58,718 nucleotides of DNA from Cruorifilaria tuberocauda (Eukaryota > Nematoda > Chromadorea > Rhabditida > Onchocercidae), in NCBI GenBank assembly GCA_013365365.1, contig JABVXU010000351.1:1-58718 (forward strand), in the 5' to 3' direction. Each line of letters opens with the position of its first letter. Within the stretch, counting starts at the first letter, position 1. The notes beneath the pieces are model-generated. The model had not been told where the DNA came from, did no database searches, and saw only the letters and a list, made by a program, of their open reading frames with translations. The position numbers were made by a program, and so were the translations under genes. Of the stretch, positions 1-11,490 are shown one piece after another.

Positions 1-363
1 CTTACAGATAATATGTCTATCATTGAACGTTTATTCGTAACTACAACATAAAAATCATCGGCAATATTCATCAATATTTTCGGCTATCAATTTGAATTCA
101 TATTTTATGTTTGATTGATTAGCTGCATACTGGATTGCTTCTGCTAATTACCTTATTTAATTAAAGTATTTAATGAATTCTTATATCTTTTATTGTACTT
201 GCTCTAAAATACACGTATATGCTCTTTATTTTTTATCATATATGCTCTAAAGCGTTGTAAAAATTATTTTGATTTTTTTTATCAATACTTCATCTTTGAG
301 GATAAACATCAAAAAAAAGAATTGAATCGAATTTTATGCTGAATTTCAAGTTGAAACTTTCTA
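1..363. other. Upstream non-coding flank of the GPCR gene
   Basis: This AT-rich stretch holds no ORF or exon I can support. It ends in a TTTCTAG acceptor at about 358-364, just before the GPCR start codon, so it probably contains the promoter and trans-splice acceptor for that gene. No clear TATA or Inr element could be singled out in such AT-rich sequence. Confidence 0.5.
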
Positions 364-370
364 GGAAAGG

Positions 371-2771
371 ATGGAATTAACTAATGATAATGTAATCAGG
401 AATGATACAGGTGTTACAGCAATGACTTCATCATCATCAATTCCCGATATGACAAAAGAATTGTCAACACTTGAACCAAATTGCTATATCATTGATACGA
501 AGCATCTGCTTGAACGTTTATGGCTTGTAACAATTCTTGGCTCAACACTTAGCACTATCAGTATTGTTGAAAATACTTTTCTATTTTTAATTTTTATCAC
601 CAGTAAGCAACATCGTCGCAGTCATTCGTTGTATTTATTACTTCTTGCACTAACTGATATATTCATTAGTTTAACTTATATACTTATAATGTCTGTTAAA
701 GTACTTTATGAATACAATGAATGGCTTTTCATGAAAAAAATTTGGTAAGTTTTTATCTTAACTTTTTTTTCTTTTAAAAGGACGAAAATTTTTTGCAAAA
801 AAAGTTATCAATCATTTTGAAATCTCTTCTTAGTTCTTCTCCAAAACAGAGAGAGGAAGAGAAAGGAAGAGAGAAGAACGAATTTATAAATGGTAAGATG
901 ATTTTTAATTTAGGATGACATATGTGATACCAATGATGACAATGTCGCATGTTGCCATAACCGCCTCATCATTTCTTATCGTATTCGCTACTGTAGAAAG
1001 ATTCTGTATTACCGTATCAAGTCATTATGTTGAATTTTTGCAAAATAATCGTTGCTATATTGCTTTGATAGCTGTAATAATTGGTGTAGTTACTAAGGGA
1101 ACATTAATACTTGAACTTAAGGTTGAAATTAACTTTAATTTTTTCCTTTTAATATTCATGAAAAAATATTATTCATATTGAAATTTTAATGGATCGTTTA
1201 TCAAATGAAAGATAGTTTAGAAGGACAATTATAGATTAGAAAGTGGAAATGGAAAATCAGATTTTTAGGGTAAAATAATTTGTTTTTCAATTGCGCTGCC
1301 TAATTGTCTCATTTTTTTTATTAGCTATTTTTGATTATTGCAAAATTTAACTTCTTCGCTTTAACTCATAAATAATAATGATCGGAAGTCATATAAATAT
1401 ATGAATAATTTCTTCAGCTATGCTTATTCAATAAATTGGGCATGTGAACTTATTTTCATGCTATCATAATTTATCATTTATCATTTCATTTTTTCAGACA
1501 ATTAAAGATTTGAGATGTATTGGTACACTTAATGAATATCGATTAGAGATAACAGCATTGGTAATTCACAATGAACATTACAAATTATTCCGTTTTTGGT
1601 TCCGTAATATTGTTACGATTCTATTTCCGTTTTTCACATTAATGTTCCTGAATGCTCGAATTGTCAATGAGCTCAGGAAAAGTTTTCTTGCAGAAAAACA
1701 GAATATGGAATCAACACATGCTAATGCGAAAGAGCAAAAAGTTTGTTCTAATTTTCTAATTTATATCAAATTTCCAAAAGAAAAAAAAAATTGATATAAT
1801 ATGACGTAAACCTCAAAAAATATCCTAATAATAACTCATGTTAAATTAATTTTTAAGGATCTCTGTTGCGTAACTGTTTTTTCATCAGTGAAATGTGGCG
1901 GCTTTTTAAGGATGCATTTCAGCTCTAAATTTTTTTCAAGCTAATAGGATGTATTTTCAGTTGTGTTATAGGCAAGATTGAATTGACAGAGAGCGAACAG
2001 AGGGAATTAATAGAGAGTGAACAAAGAGATCGCATCATTCTTATTACTGATACTTAAAGTAAATAGAATTTGTAATCTCTCAGATTTATTATTGATATCA
2101 GAAAATGTATTAGGCTAGAATTCGAGCAGCTACACGAACATTAATGCTTGTTGTGTGTACTTATCTGCTAGCAAATATGCTCAATGTTATTATAACAATT
2201 TGGGAGCATACTGATTCCACATCACTCTTCAGCAGGTAAAATTAATTAATAGTTCAAAGTGTAAAATGAAAACGAAACGTTTTTTGGGAATTTAATTTAA
2301 ATTTCATAATTTCATACTTATTAAACTGTATTAATCTCCGGAGGAAATCTATGAAATAATATTGTTTTGCATAATATTCATCTTTTTCATTTAAATAACG
2401 ATATTTCCTACTTATCATTAAATTCTTTTCGTTTTAGCTAATTTAAAATTATTGGTTATGGTTATGGTCGAAGATCAATCTTATAATTAAATAATTAAGC
2501 GATTTTAATGAACAAACCATTGAAATTTGTTATTTTCAGCTTCTTGGACTTCTATATCTTCAGTGTTGATACAGTATCATTATTAACTATTGTAGCGTGT
2601 GCTTTACGTTTACCTATCTATGCAAGTTGTCAACCAGCCCTTCGTGCCGAAATGATCCATTTTGCAAAAGGATTTTGTAAAAGGCGAAGAAGACATGTAA
2701 ATGTTGAACTTAATGAAACACCACTTATCAATCGTAATGGTACCATGCATGAAACAACCTTCAATGAATAA
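371..2771 (+). CDS. Rhodopsin-like seven-transmembrane GPCR, probable peptide receptor
   Basis: Five exons, 371-744, 914-1121, 1498-1740, 2114-2235 and 2540-2771, join in frame across GT..AG introns to give about 392 residues. Hydrophobic segments fit TM1 (~50-76), TM2 (~87-110, with the conserved Asp of LALTD at 96), TM3 (~128-152), TM4 (~172-190), TM5 (~230-248), TM6 (~283-303) and TM7 (~318-342). The N-terminus (~48 residues, with NDT) would be extracellular and the Arg/Lys-rich tail cytoplasmic. The DRY position reads ERF and the NPxxY position reads RLPIY, variants seen in divergent nematode peptide receptors. The start was chosen because the ATG lies six bases after a TTTCTAG acceptor at 363-364, a likely spliced-leader site. 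AATAAA occurs at 2880. The ligand is unknown; FMRFamide-receptor-like is only a guess. Confidence 0.85.
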
Positions 2772-2885
2772 AAACAGAAATAGAAAAGAGCTGAAATGAT
2801 AAGCTCAAATATGTATTTTTAAATTAGCAATTAACCTTTGACTTTCTAATTAATTGAAGTTGGAAGTTTTCTCCCGTCAAATAAA

Positions 2886-5800
2886 ACTGATTTGAAAAAA
2901 TGCATCATTCCATTGCTGTGCCATCTATTTTATTTCATTTTTTTTCATCTACAGCCCATATTAATTACACGTAAGACGCTCATATATTATTACGGTAAAT
3001 TAGAGTATCTACTTATCATGAATAAAAAAAATTTTCAGATAAAATTATCTCAAATTAATAACTATATAAACGAATAATGTGCTCTTATATCATTTTCTTA
3101 ACTCTTTTAAAAAAAAATTTATCTTCTTCCTATATTACAAAATAAATGACAAATCAAACTACTAGCATTATTTATAGCATTAGGTAAACTTATCTTCAGA
3201 TAATTTTTAGTTTATTTTAAAGCTCATATCATGAAATTTCGATTAACTATGATGAACTTTTCATACTGCCATAATAATATGATGATAATGATAGCAAATA
3301 ATAATCTCTGCTAAAGATGGAAAAATGTTGAGAAACTCTATTTCGTACAAATTAAAATTTCGCTATTTGCTAATAAAATCTTTTACACAAGATGATAAAT
3401 ACTAGTTTTACTGAATTCTGATAATGCAATTAATCAATTTTGAGTGCTTACAGTTGCTGTCATACAAATGCTTATCTAAGCTCAAAACGAGAAAATATAA
3501 AATGAATCGCTTTATCAATAATTTGCTTCAACCGATAATACTCAATAATCAGTTCCTGAATCTTAAATTTTAAATATCATTTAAATGCTATGATAATATC
3601 AGTTAAAAAATCCTCATAATAAGTGAACTAGAGAAAACACTACACATCTCAACTGCTTATTCTCAAATTCAATTTCACTTAGAACTTTTAGCTTTATCTA
3701 CGCGACATTGGCAGCATAGTTAAGCAGGAAAAAAACAGAAAAAAAGTGATATTGATAGGTTCATTAAATTAATTGGTGTTTGAATTTGAGCTTGAAATGC
3801 ATTATCACGAATGACTGGAACTTCTGCTTTCAGAAGTTTAATTTATTGCAAGCACTTTAAACTTGATGTGTTCAAAGTGAGCATCATAAACTGAAGTAAG
3901 AAAGAAAATTTCATGAAATTAAACCATACAGAAGCATTTACTAGTAGTAATAATATGGATCCTTTCTTAATTTTGTTTCAAACTTAATTGTTGCATTCCG
4001 GATCCGGTTTAAATCCTTTCGGAAATCACATCAATAGCGAGTAATTTTATTTGTTTATCTTTTTTTACTTCGTTTTTTATTTTCAAAAGTCAATCTTTGA
4101 GAAACGTTGGTGTAAGTTGCATTTTTGTGCTGAGACTTTCAAGAATGTAACCTCAGTATAATAAATCTTACGTTTAAATAAATGAACTAATTTGCTAATG
4201 TTGATTATTTAAAAAAAAATTGAAGAACTTTTAAATTTTTTAAAATCATTTTTTACTGAATGTAAAATAAACAGATAATTCATCATCATAGAAAAAAACA
4301 AATGCTATGGAAATTATTTACAAATATTCTTATAGATTTTTATTACGAGGAAACAATTCTCGGTGCGCCCACCTGTAGAATTATCTGTAGAACAGAATAA
4401 ATTAATAAAGTTGAAAATATTCAATGCATGATTTGATATCAATGGGAAAACTATCGCAGTAAAAAGAAAAGATTGTTATTTAAATGATGCCTTTTTCAAA
4501 TCTGAATAAAATATTCATATCAAAAAGCAAAAAAAAAAGGTTATGATTATCAATTTATCAAATTTCGTTGCGAAAATAATTTTATATATTTTATCGAAAA
4601 TAATAATAATCATTTTTCTATTCATATAATGCAAAATGTAATAATTTATTTGTGATATAAATTGTTATAAATATTCTTATTTGATACATTAAGTAATTCA
4701 TCAGATATCATTATTGTTAAGAAATATCATTATTGAATTTTTTTTAAAAAGCAAACAATAAAATTATTGTTTAATAAAACTTGTTTTTCTATTATTTTAC
4801 CTATTTTTATTTTTTAAGTTCTAAAAAGTTGAATTTAAGTTCTAATATTCTTATTAGCATTATTAAACTTCATTTCTAACTAAACGTTTAGAATAATGAA
4901 GATGTGATTGAAGAAAAAACAAAGCAAAAAGAGAAAAATCAAGCAGAGATAATGATAAGAACAATTGTGGCAATTATCGTACGATTGATGAACCATATTT
5001 GAATGAATTCAATTTATTCACGACATATATAAATATTAAAATTTTTTGAATTCATTGATAGCAAAATTTATTGCTAGAAAAATTCATTTTATGATTCAAA
5101 GAACGGAAAGTTTTAAGAAGTTGTAACTACTTCGGCCAGTGCAATAAGATAAAGAAACTGATTTCCAATACTAGGTTTTCTGATTTTTAAGCTTTAATAA
5201 TGGAATTAAGATTATTATTTACGGTTTAAAGAACCGATAAAATATACTTACTCTCAATTTTAAATTTAATCGGTGAAGAAAACAAAGACTTCATGATAAA
5301 GAAGAATATAGTTGTGTGTTGTTTTCGGATATGGTAGCTCATGGATACGGTATTTCTTAACTATTCCAATGACGCCATGAATGAATGATTGAATAAGTTA
5401 TATAATAAAGCTCAAACTTTTATTTGTAAATAATTTTGAGTGTTTTTTCTCTGGCAGAAAGTTCTATAGAATTTTCAAGAAAGAAAAGGAAAAATGAAAG
5501 TGTTTCCTAACTTTTTTTTGGTAATTTAAAATGTTTTACTTTTACTTTTCCTTCTTTCTTAAAAATTTTTCCTAATTTTTTAAAATAAAAACAGCTTTCA
5601 TTTCCTATAGAATAAATCTGTTTATCGAAATAAGTCTAGTAATAATTGACTACTTCAAAAAGTTTGAAGTGCTGCATAAATTTTTTGAAGTAAATTTCTT
5701 GCTGATAAATTAAGTCGACTTGAAATGACAGATAGGATTTCAGAGGTTTTTATGTGAGCGGTATCAAAAAAATTCATAGGGGGTGTTCAATCTTCATGGA

Positions 5801-7089
5801 ATGTTAAAGTTTAAAAAATTTACGGAAAGTTTTAAATTGTAGGATGAAACTACTACGGTATGTATAGAAGAATCAATAATCAATGAAAAGAAATGAAAAA
5901 CGATATGGAATTTATGGAAAATAGTTATGAAAAGTTATGAAAAAAAAATTGTGAAAAAACTAACAGAAATAAAAAGGAAATGAAAAATTGGTACTGAAAG
6001 TAGGCGAAGAACTGATATTAAAATAAATTGAAAGTAAGATGAATACAAAAATAAAATCAAATGTATGCAATAAAAAGATAACGATCATTAATTAAGGGAA
6101 CAAAATTTCCACGGAAAAACGGTATCGGTGAATAATCTGAGAGCAGTTTGGCAACTCTCAGATTATTTTCCGAGACTACTGTTACGAGAATTAATTTAGC
6201 GAGAGCTTATACTGATACATACGAATTCTTTTGCAGAGGTTAGCTTGAGTTTGTTTCTTCACCTTACGGAATTTTTATCGGTAATCTGTCGATACTGTAT
6301 TGCTTGATATCGGAATATTTGATGATCATTTACTTGGAGCACACAATGTAAAATAAAGTAGGATTAAAATGTGCCGAGTAAAAATGATTGAAATGTGAAT
6401 ATTTACCAGCGATTAGATTTATACTTTATGCTAATTTACTTTTCCTTTACAAAGAAACTGAGTGATTTTTTAGAATTATTATTGATTCAGCTAAAGATGA
6501 TCTCTTTTATGAACAATCAGAAAAAGAATTATTGAGTGAGGAGCTTTGAGGAGTAAAATGTGTACCAAAATATCTATCAAACATTTCTTAAATCGCTCAT
6601 ACAAAGTTTAATTACTTAAGGAAATACAAGTTTTGATATGAATATAATTCTTTGATTGTGTATAATTTTTTAAAGGAAATTTAAATAAAATTCACATTAA
6701 AATTCGAAATAGGGTAGGAAAATTATTATAAAAGTGGTAATAATAAACTATAAATATCATTTGATTATTTTATTTTATTGCAAAAAGGTTGATCAGTTGC
6801 AATTGCCAATTTAATTCCATGTTTAAGCGTTTCATTTGATAATAGTATTTCCGGTAGAAATTTCAATCAATATTTGCTAACTTGCTAATTTCTGTAATAC
6901 GAATACAAAAACCTATTTATCATGCATTTTTCTTTACCCTTTTCTTTTACGACAAAAGCTTTCGATAAACAAATGATGAAGAGATCCACGCCCTAATTTT
7001 TTTATCTTTTTTTAAATCAAACGATTTCATAAATACCGTAAGTGCAAATAATACATTGACAAATTAAGTGTCTTTTTTGGTTGTCTCAG
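2886..7089. other. Gene-poor AT-rich intergenic stretch
   Basis: About 4.2 kb with no exon set that can be joined with confidence. ORFs here are short and start at non-ATG codons in poly-A/T sequence. One near-perfect inverted repeat lies at 6125-6173 (listed separately). A weak exon-like segment near 6237-6281 (TTGCAG acceptor, GTAATC donor) could be an upstream exon of the gene at 7-10 kb, but nothing fixes it. Confidence 0.5.
6125..6173. repeat. Inverted repeat / stem-loop
   Basis: A perfect 13-bp stem is formed by 6131-6143 (AATAATCTGAGAG) and 6155-6167, with an 11-nt loop. A 4-bp outer stem (TCGG 6125-6128 with CCGA 6170-6173) is separated from it by a 2x2 mismatch. It stands alone in intergenic DNA. 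It could be a small structured RNA, a MITE remnant or a cruciform. The stem is short for a typical pre-miRNA. Confidence 0.6.
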
Positions 7090-7495
7090 AATGAAGAGTC
7101 GTCTTGCATAATTGTTAGAAATCTTGTAACCGGAATTGAGCTTTCCTTGGTGAGACAAAGTTCGTTTGAATTTTAGATCGATAAAAAATAAATGAAATGC
7201 TACGAATTCTTCTCGAAGTAGCGCATTTCATAGCGAAAGCAATTCTATCAACAGAGATAATTATGTCTATATTAATCATACAGTGTTATTCACCTAAAAA
7301 ACGTACCGTTATCGTTTATAATTAAAAGCTCACACCTGTCTCTGAATCTAATTTACAATATTGCATCGATCTTCCATAAGTTTCCCCAATCACTTCTGAT
7401 ATTATAATCTCTTACAGCCGTGGATATTCATCAAAATAAGAGAGAACAAAATAAAAGATACAAATTAGTACCACAAGCTCGAAGAGAAGCTGCAA
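7090..7495 (+). other. Candidate upstream exons of the 8.2-9.9 kb gene
   Basis: Three segments have splice-like borders and compatible phases: 7090-7149 (CTCAG acceptor, GTGAGA donor, phase 0), 7284-7302 (CATACAG acceptor, GTACCG donor) and 7418-7495 (CTTACAG acceptor, GTTAAT donor). Joined, the last enters exon 8186 in frame and adds a Lys/Arg/Gln-rich stretch containing NKREQNKRYK and VPQARREAA. The middle exon is very short and its donor is weak. The most believable is 7418-7495, whose reading frame looks coding. No upstream start codon could be fixed. Confidence 0.3.
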
Positions 7496-8185
7496 GTTAA
7501 TTTTAATGCTTTATTCTTTTTCGAAACTTTCCCATCTCATATCTAATAACTGTCGAGGAGTCGGAGAAAAGATTAAATTATATCCGATGTAGATCCCCAT
7601 CATTATACCTTAACATTTCCCCACACCATGCCAACGATGTTATCCATGAGCTACCGGTCAAAGTTCAATCCATCTTCCACATCCCTTCTTTCTTTCTGTC
7701 TTCACGTCAATGATCTGTCTTGGCCCATCCCCGCCTACAGATCATATCCTCTTACTATCATTTCAAATACAAACGCTTGTACCGGCTGCTCCTTCAGATT
7801 ATTCTCCCCCCGCCAGGCTTCTATTAGTTTTTTGTTGACCAAATCGAATTCCCAATAAATTCCCTTTCTATCAAAAGGATCTTTTATCTGTGCCTATAGT
7901 CTCAGTGATAGTTATAATCCAGTAAAGACTTCAAACGAAACTCGAACTCCACAACGAAAACTAACTACTGTAAAAAGTTTTTTATTTTCCTTTTTCATGA
8001 GAAAAAAGTTTTCCTAAAAATTTTTCTCATTTGAAAATTGAATTAGAAGTAGAATTTTTGGGCACTAATGTCTTTCATTTAACAGTTTTATTTCAGAGTA
8101 ATCTGAATTGATTTTCCCTTTTCCTGAAGGGTAACTTTTTTCAATTTTCAATTAACAGTTTTTAAATTGCTTTTTGCAATTCTAG

Positions 8186-9924
8186 CTCTTCAATTCAAAG
8201 AAATGCGTAGAAGGTTAAAGGAAAATTTGAAAGCTGAAAAGCTCAATGTTAATAATATTGTAAGTGTTTTTTATTAGTTTTTGATCTAAAATATTCTGTG
8301 ATAAATAATTATAGAAAAATAGAAAAAGTTTTCAAAAGAAGGAAATTCTCATAGAACGAGTAAATGTGAAAATGTTTTCATTTATTCTAACTTTTGAAGT
8401 AAAGAATTGAAAAATAAATTACAGGGAAAAGAGCAAGTGAATTTCAAACAAATACTTCCATCAACACAACAATTATCACAGGTATTTTCAATACTTACCT
8501 TATAAATTTATTTAACTTAAGAACTCAGAAGCAAACAAATTATTTTCTATTTTCTGGTTCAAATTCGAAACGAACAATAAAGTTCTACTTCTCTGAGAAG
8601 CATCTTTCCTTTGACAAACGGATAAAGCAATATTAGAAGAAATCAAACCTTGCCATTTTTCTTTCCTGTATCACCTTGGCCAATCACTATGGGTACAGGG
8701 AAAGTGATAAGTTGAACCTGGAGGATAAACATGATTCAGGGCAGATACACAGAGATAAGAGAATCAAGCTTAAAAGAGATAATAGTTACTATATATCAAA
8801 GTGAAATAAGGTCAAACTGAAAGTTATATGATTCTACTGATTTGTTATTACACAAAAAGTAACAAAATGATGTATGAAAGTAAAATGAAGCGTTGTTTAG
8901 AAGGACAGAAGTGAAAATAGATTTGATAAGCGTGATAATTTGGATAACTTAAGATTCGGTTTTATCAATCATAGATCTTTCAGTAAAGAAATATTATCAA
9001 TCGATTACAAAGCATTAGGTGGTTAGAGGGTGAAACTTGCAGTGATCATATTGCACAAAGATCGATTTTTTAAAATCAATTTCAAAACTCATCAATTCTT
9101 AAATTACGCACAATTTCAGGATCAAAGTCCGATAAACGTAAAAATGGTATATTACAAGTATTTTCGTATTGAATTTCCTCGCGAGAAATATAAATGGTTT
9201 ACTGAACTTTTCTAGCTTTCTAATTTCCGTTTAAAATTCAAAAAACGAGTGTTTATCATTTTAATTTTGAACGAAATTGGAAAACAATTGAAGTAAATTA
9301 ACAAACAAAAGTAGAAAATTATTGGAAACAAAAAAGTGAGGTAAAACGGATATTTTTCAAATTCATTTATTTCAAAAACAAAAATTTAAATTATCAAGAA
9401 GATAAAATATTCAGGGAAAAGATGAATCCATGATAGCAGTTCAGAAAGAAAATGAGAAAATGAGGAATGACGATGAAGTGAATACTAAAGTAAATGGCCA
9501 AATATTAATGGAATCTGAGCAGAAGCCAAAGGTGGATGATTCAACGTGGAAATCTAATCAATTTAACACAAAGGAATCTTTTAGCTATGCTAATATGAGG
9601 GAATCATTGAAGTATGGCAATTTGGAGCAAAAACACATCAAAAATTCTGAATCCTTTTCTACTCCCCCACCGGTAGCCGTAAAAAAATCTGATGAATTAT
9701 TGTTGATCAAAAATATCCAGCAAATGCTTGATGTGGAGCCTACACCCAGTGACCGCGATTCTACTCAAATGTCTGAGAAGCAACAAAAATCAATAGATCT
9801 TCCGGAAATTTCATTAGAGAAACTTGAAAATTACAAGGCGAGAAAAGATGATTCCGAAGAAAACGAGTCAACATCTGAAGCACTCAAATCAAAAACTGAT
9901 GATGAAGAAAGCAGCTTTTTGTAA
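8186..9924 (+). CDS. Hypothetical disordered, charged protein (5' end uncertain)
   Basis: Four exons, 8186-8259, 8425-8481, 9120-9146 and 9415-9924, are all joined in phase 0 and end at a stop at 9922-9924. They encode about 221 residues. The first in-frame ATG is at 8203 (peptide begins MRRRLKENLK), but the frame is open back to the 8186 acceptor, so upstream exons such as 7418-7495 are likely. The product is hydrophilic and rich in Lys, Glu, Ser, Asn and Gln, with no membrane segment. The N-terminal part could form a short basic helix or coiled coil. A conspicuous patch reads STPPPVAVKK, followed by DELLLIKNIQQMLD, which could be an amphipathic interaction motif. I do not recognise a family. 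Confidence 0.55.
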
Positions 9925-10069
9925 ATATTTTCAATTGTTACACTGAAAAATACCATTGACGGAATGAACTCAATTATTCAAGTACTTAATTATTTTCATT
10001 TTTAAATACAATACAGCTTATATTAAAAGTGCATTTTGAACAAATAACTTCCTCATATAATCCAGACTT

Positions 10070-10392
10070 TCATCACTCCATTACTCAATTACTTGAATAC
10101 TCAAATACTCGAATACTCAAGCGCTCAACTACTCAATTACTTACTCAAGCCCTCCATTGCTCCAATTTTTTTAAAATATAGCTTGTATTAAACCTGCGCC
10201 TTAAACAAATAACTCTCTCACATGATTCAGACTTTAATTACTTCATTACTCAAATACTCAAGTACTCAATTTCTAAATATTCATGCACTCAAATGTTTAT
10301 ACTCAATTACTGATTTGCTCAATTAGTCAAATACCCAACTCACAACTATTAAAATGCTCAAGTACTCCGTTACTCAATTCATTATTCCCTTA
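10070..10392. repeat. Degenerate TACTCAA-type tandem repeat
   Basis: The stretch is dominated by loosely repeated 7-9-bp units of the form TACTCAA/ATACTCAAG/TTACTCAAT, with two longer related blocks (about 10017-10140 and 10175-10290) that also share flanking sequence. This looks like a decayed minisatellite. A plus-strand ORF that reads through it (from 10283) is a by-product of the repeat up to about 10400. Confidence 0.7.
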
Positions 10393-10401
10393 TTTTTTCA
10401 G

Positions 10402-10636
10402 TAATATAAACATTTCTCTCATTACAATTTGTTTTATGACTGAAAGTTTCAAACTTGGAAAATTTCATTTCATGAAAAATAATAGCGCTTTTTCTTTCTT
10501 TAAAATTCCTTTAAAGAATTTCAAAGAGACTATTCCTCGAGAAGTACCGGAAAATACATTGATCACAAGAGCAAGAGAGAAATCTAAAAGTCCCAAATCT
10601 CATTTTACAATTTCACTCACTAATGAAGGAAAGTAA
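10402..10636 (+). CDS. Exon-like small ORF, function unknown
   Basis: The frame opens after a TTTTTTCAG acceptor at 10400-10401 and closes at 10634-10636. The first ATG at 10436 would give 66 residues (MTESFKLGKF...), basic and Ser/Lys-rich, with PENTLITRAREKSKSPKSH near the end. Just before the stop is a good donor context (GGAAA|GTAAGA), so this may be an internal exon. It lies immediately downstream of the disordered-protein gene on the same strand and could be an alternative 3' exon of it. No partner exon was identified. Confidence 0.3.
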
Positions 10637-10639
10637 GAA

Positions 10640-11487
10640 AAAAGCAAAGGAAAGAAAAAAACTATCCTCAAACGGAAAACAAATTTTTTAAACGAACTTT
10701 CTCATAATTAAAATTATATTCTTTGAATGTCCCATTCGCTAACAGAAAGTGTTAAACATATTTTCTCGTATAAAACAATCTTTTTCATCCTTCTAATTGA
10801 TGAGAATCGATAGATTCGTTAGAAATCAACAAAAAGAAAGCAAAACATTTCAGAATAAATTAATTTTGGTTACAAAAATTTTTCAAAAATATGCAAATTT
10901 TAGATGAAATTATATAAACTGCGAAAATTACAACGCAGTTCATTTCCAACGATAGCGAAAATAGGTTTGGTTTAATGCTTTTCAAGTTTTTTTACTCTGA
11001 GCGATTAGAGGGTCAATGGTGACATTTAACATAAAATCTTGGTTCAAAATCCTAAGTTGCCAACCTAAGTTAAATTTCTAAATTTAAATTTATTCGTATT
11101 TCATCACATGTAATGGAAATAGAATTGGTATTATATCTTCAATTTAACGAAACCTTTTCATAGTTCTTATTTCACCTGATTTTTCCGGCTGGAAAAATAA
11201 TAGAGTTGGTGCAAGTTAGATTTACAGTATAATTAAGTCAAATTAGCTTGAGCAGTTATACAAGTAATAACTGTTACTTTGGTAAGTGAAAGCATTATTG
11301 TGAGGAAATGAATTTTACAAATGCTTACAAAAGCCTCTACTTTGCTGTATTAATAGAATACAGTGACTTGCTAGTGCAATGTAACTGTGAATTCTAATGT
11401 TAATTTGAACGTTTACAGTTAACATCAATTATTTTCAATTTTCGAATTTCAGTACTGTTTTAATTTTAATTAAATCCATTGTTCTAG
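10640..11487. other. Intergenic, presumptive promoter region of the large membrane-protein gene
   Basis: About 850 bases of AT-rich DNA with no supported exon. It ends in a TTGTTCTAG acceptor at 11479-11487, three bases before the next gene's ATG, which is the arrangement expected of a spliced-leader acceptor. Confidence 0.45.
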
Positions 11488-11490
11488 ATT

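Noticed and set aside
2892..3077. Plus-strand 61-codon frame after the GPCR
   Set aside because: It starts at a non-ATG codon beyond the GPCR poly(A) signal, is Phe/Ile/Lys-rich AT translation and has no splice partner.
5795..5812. TGGAATGTTAAAG resembling miR-1
   Set aside because: The match breaks after the seed with an inserted base, and no complementary arm was found nearby.
7628..7858. 76-codon plus-strand ORF with a true ATG in a less AT-rich patch
   Set aside because: No splice context, no recognisable motif, and the opposite strand of the same patch gives broken frames; it may be a decayed mobile-element fragment but cannot be assigned.
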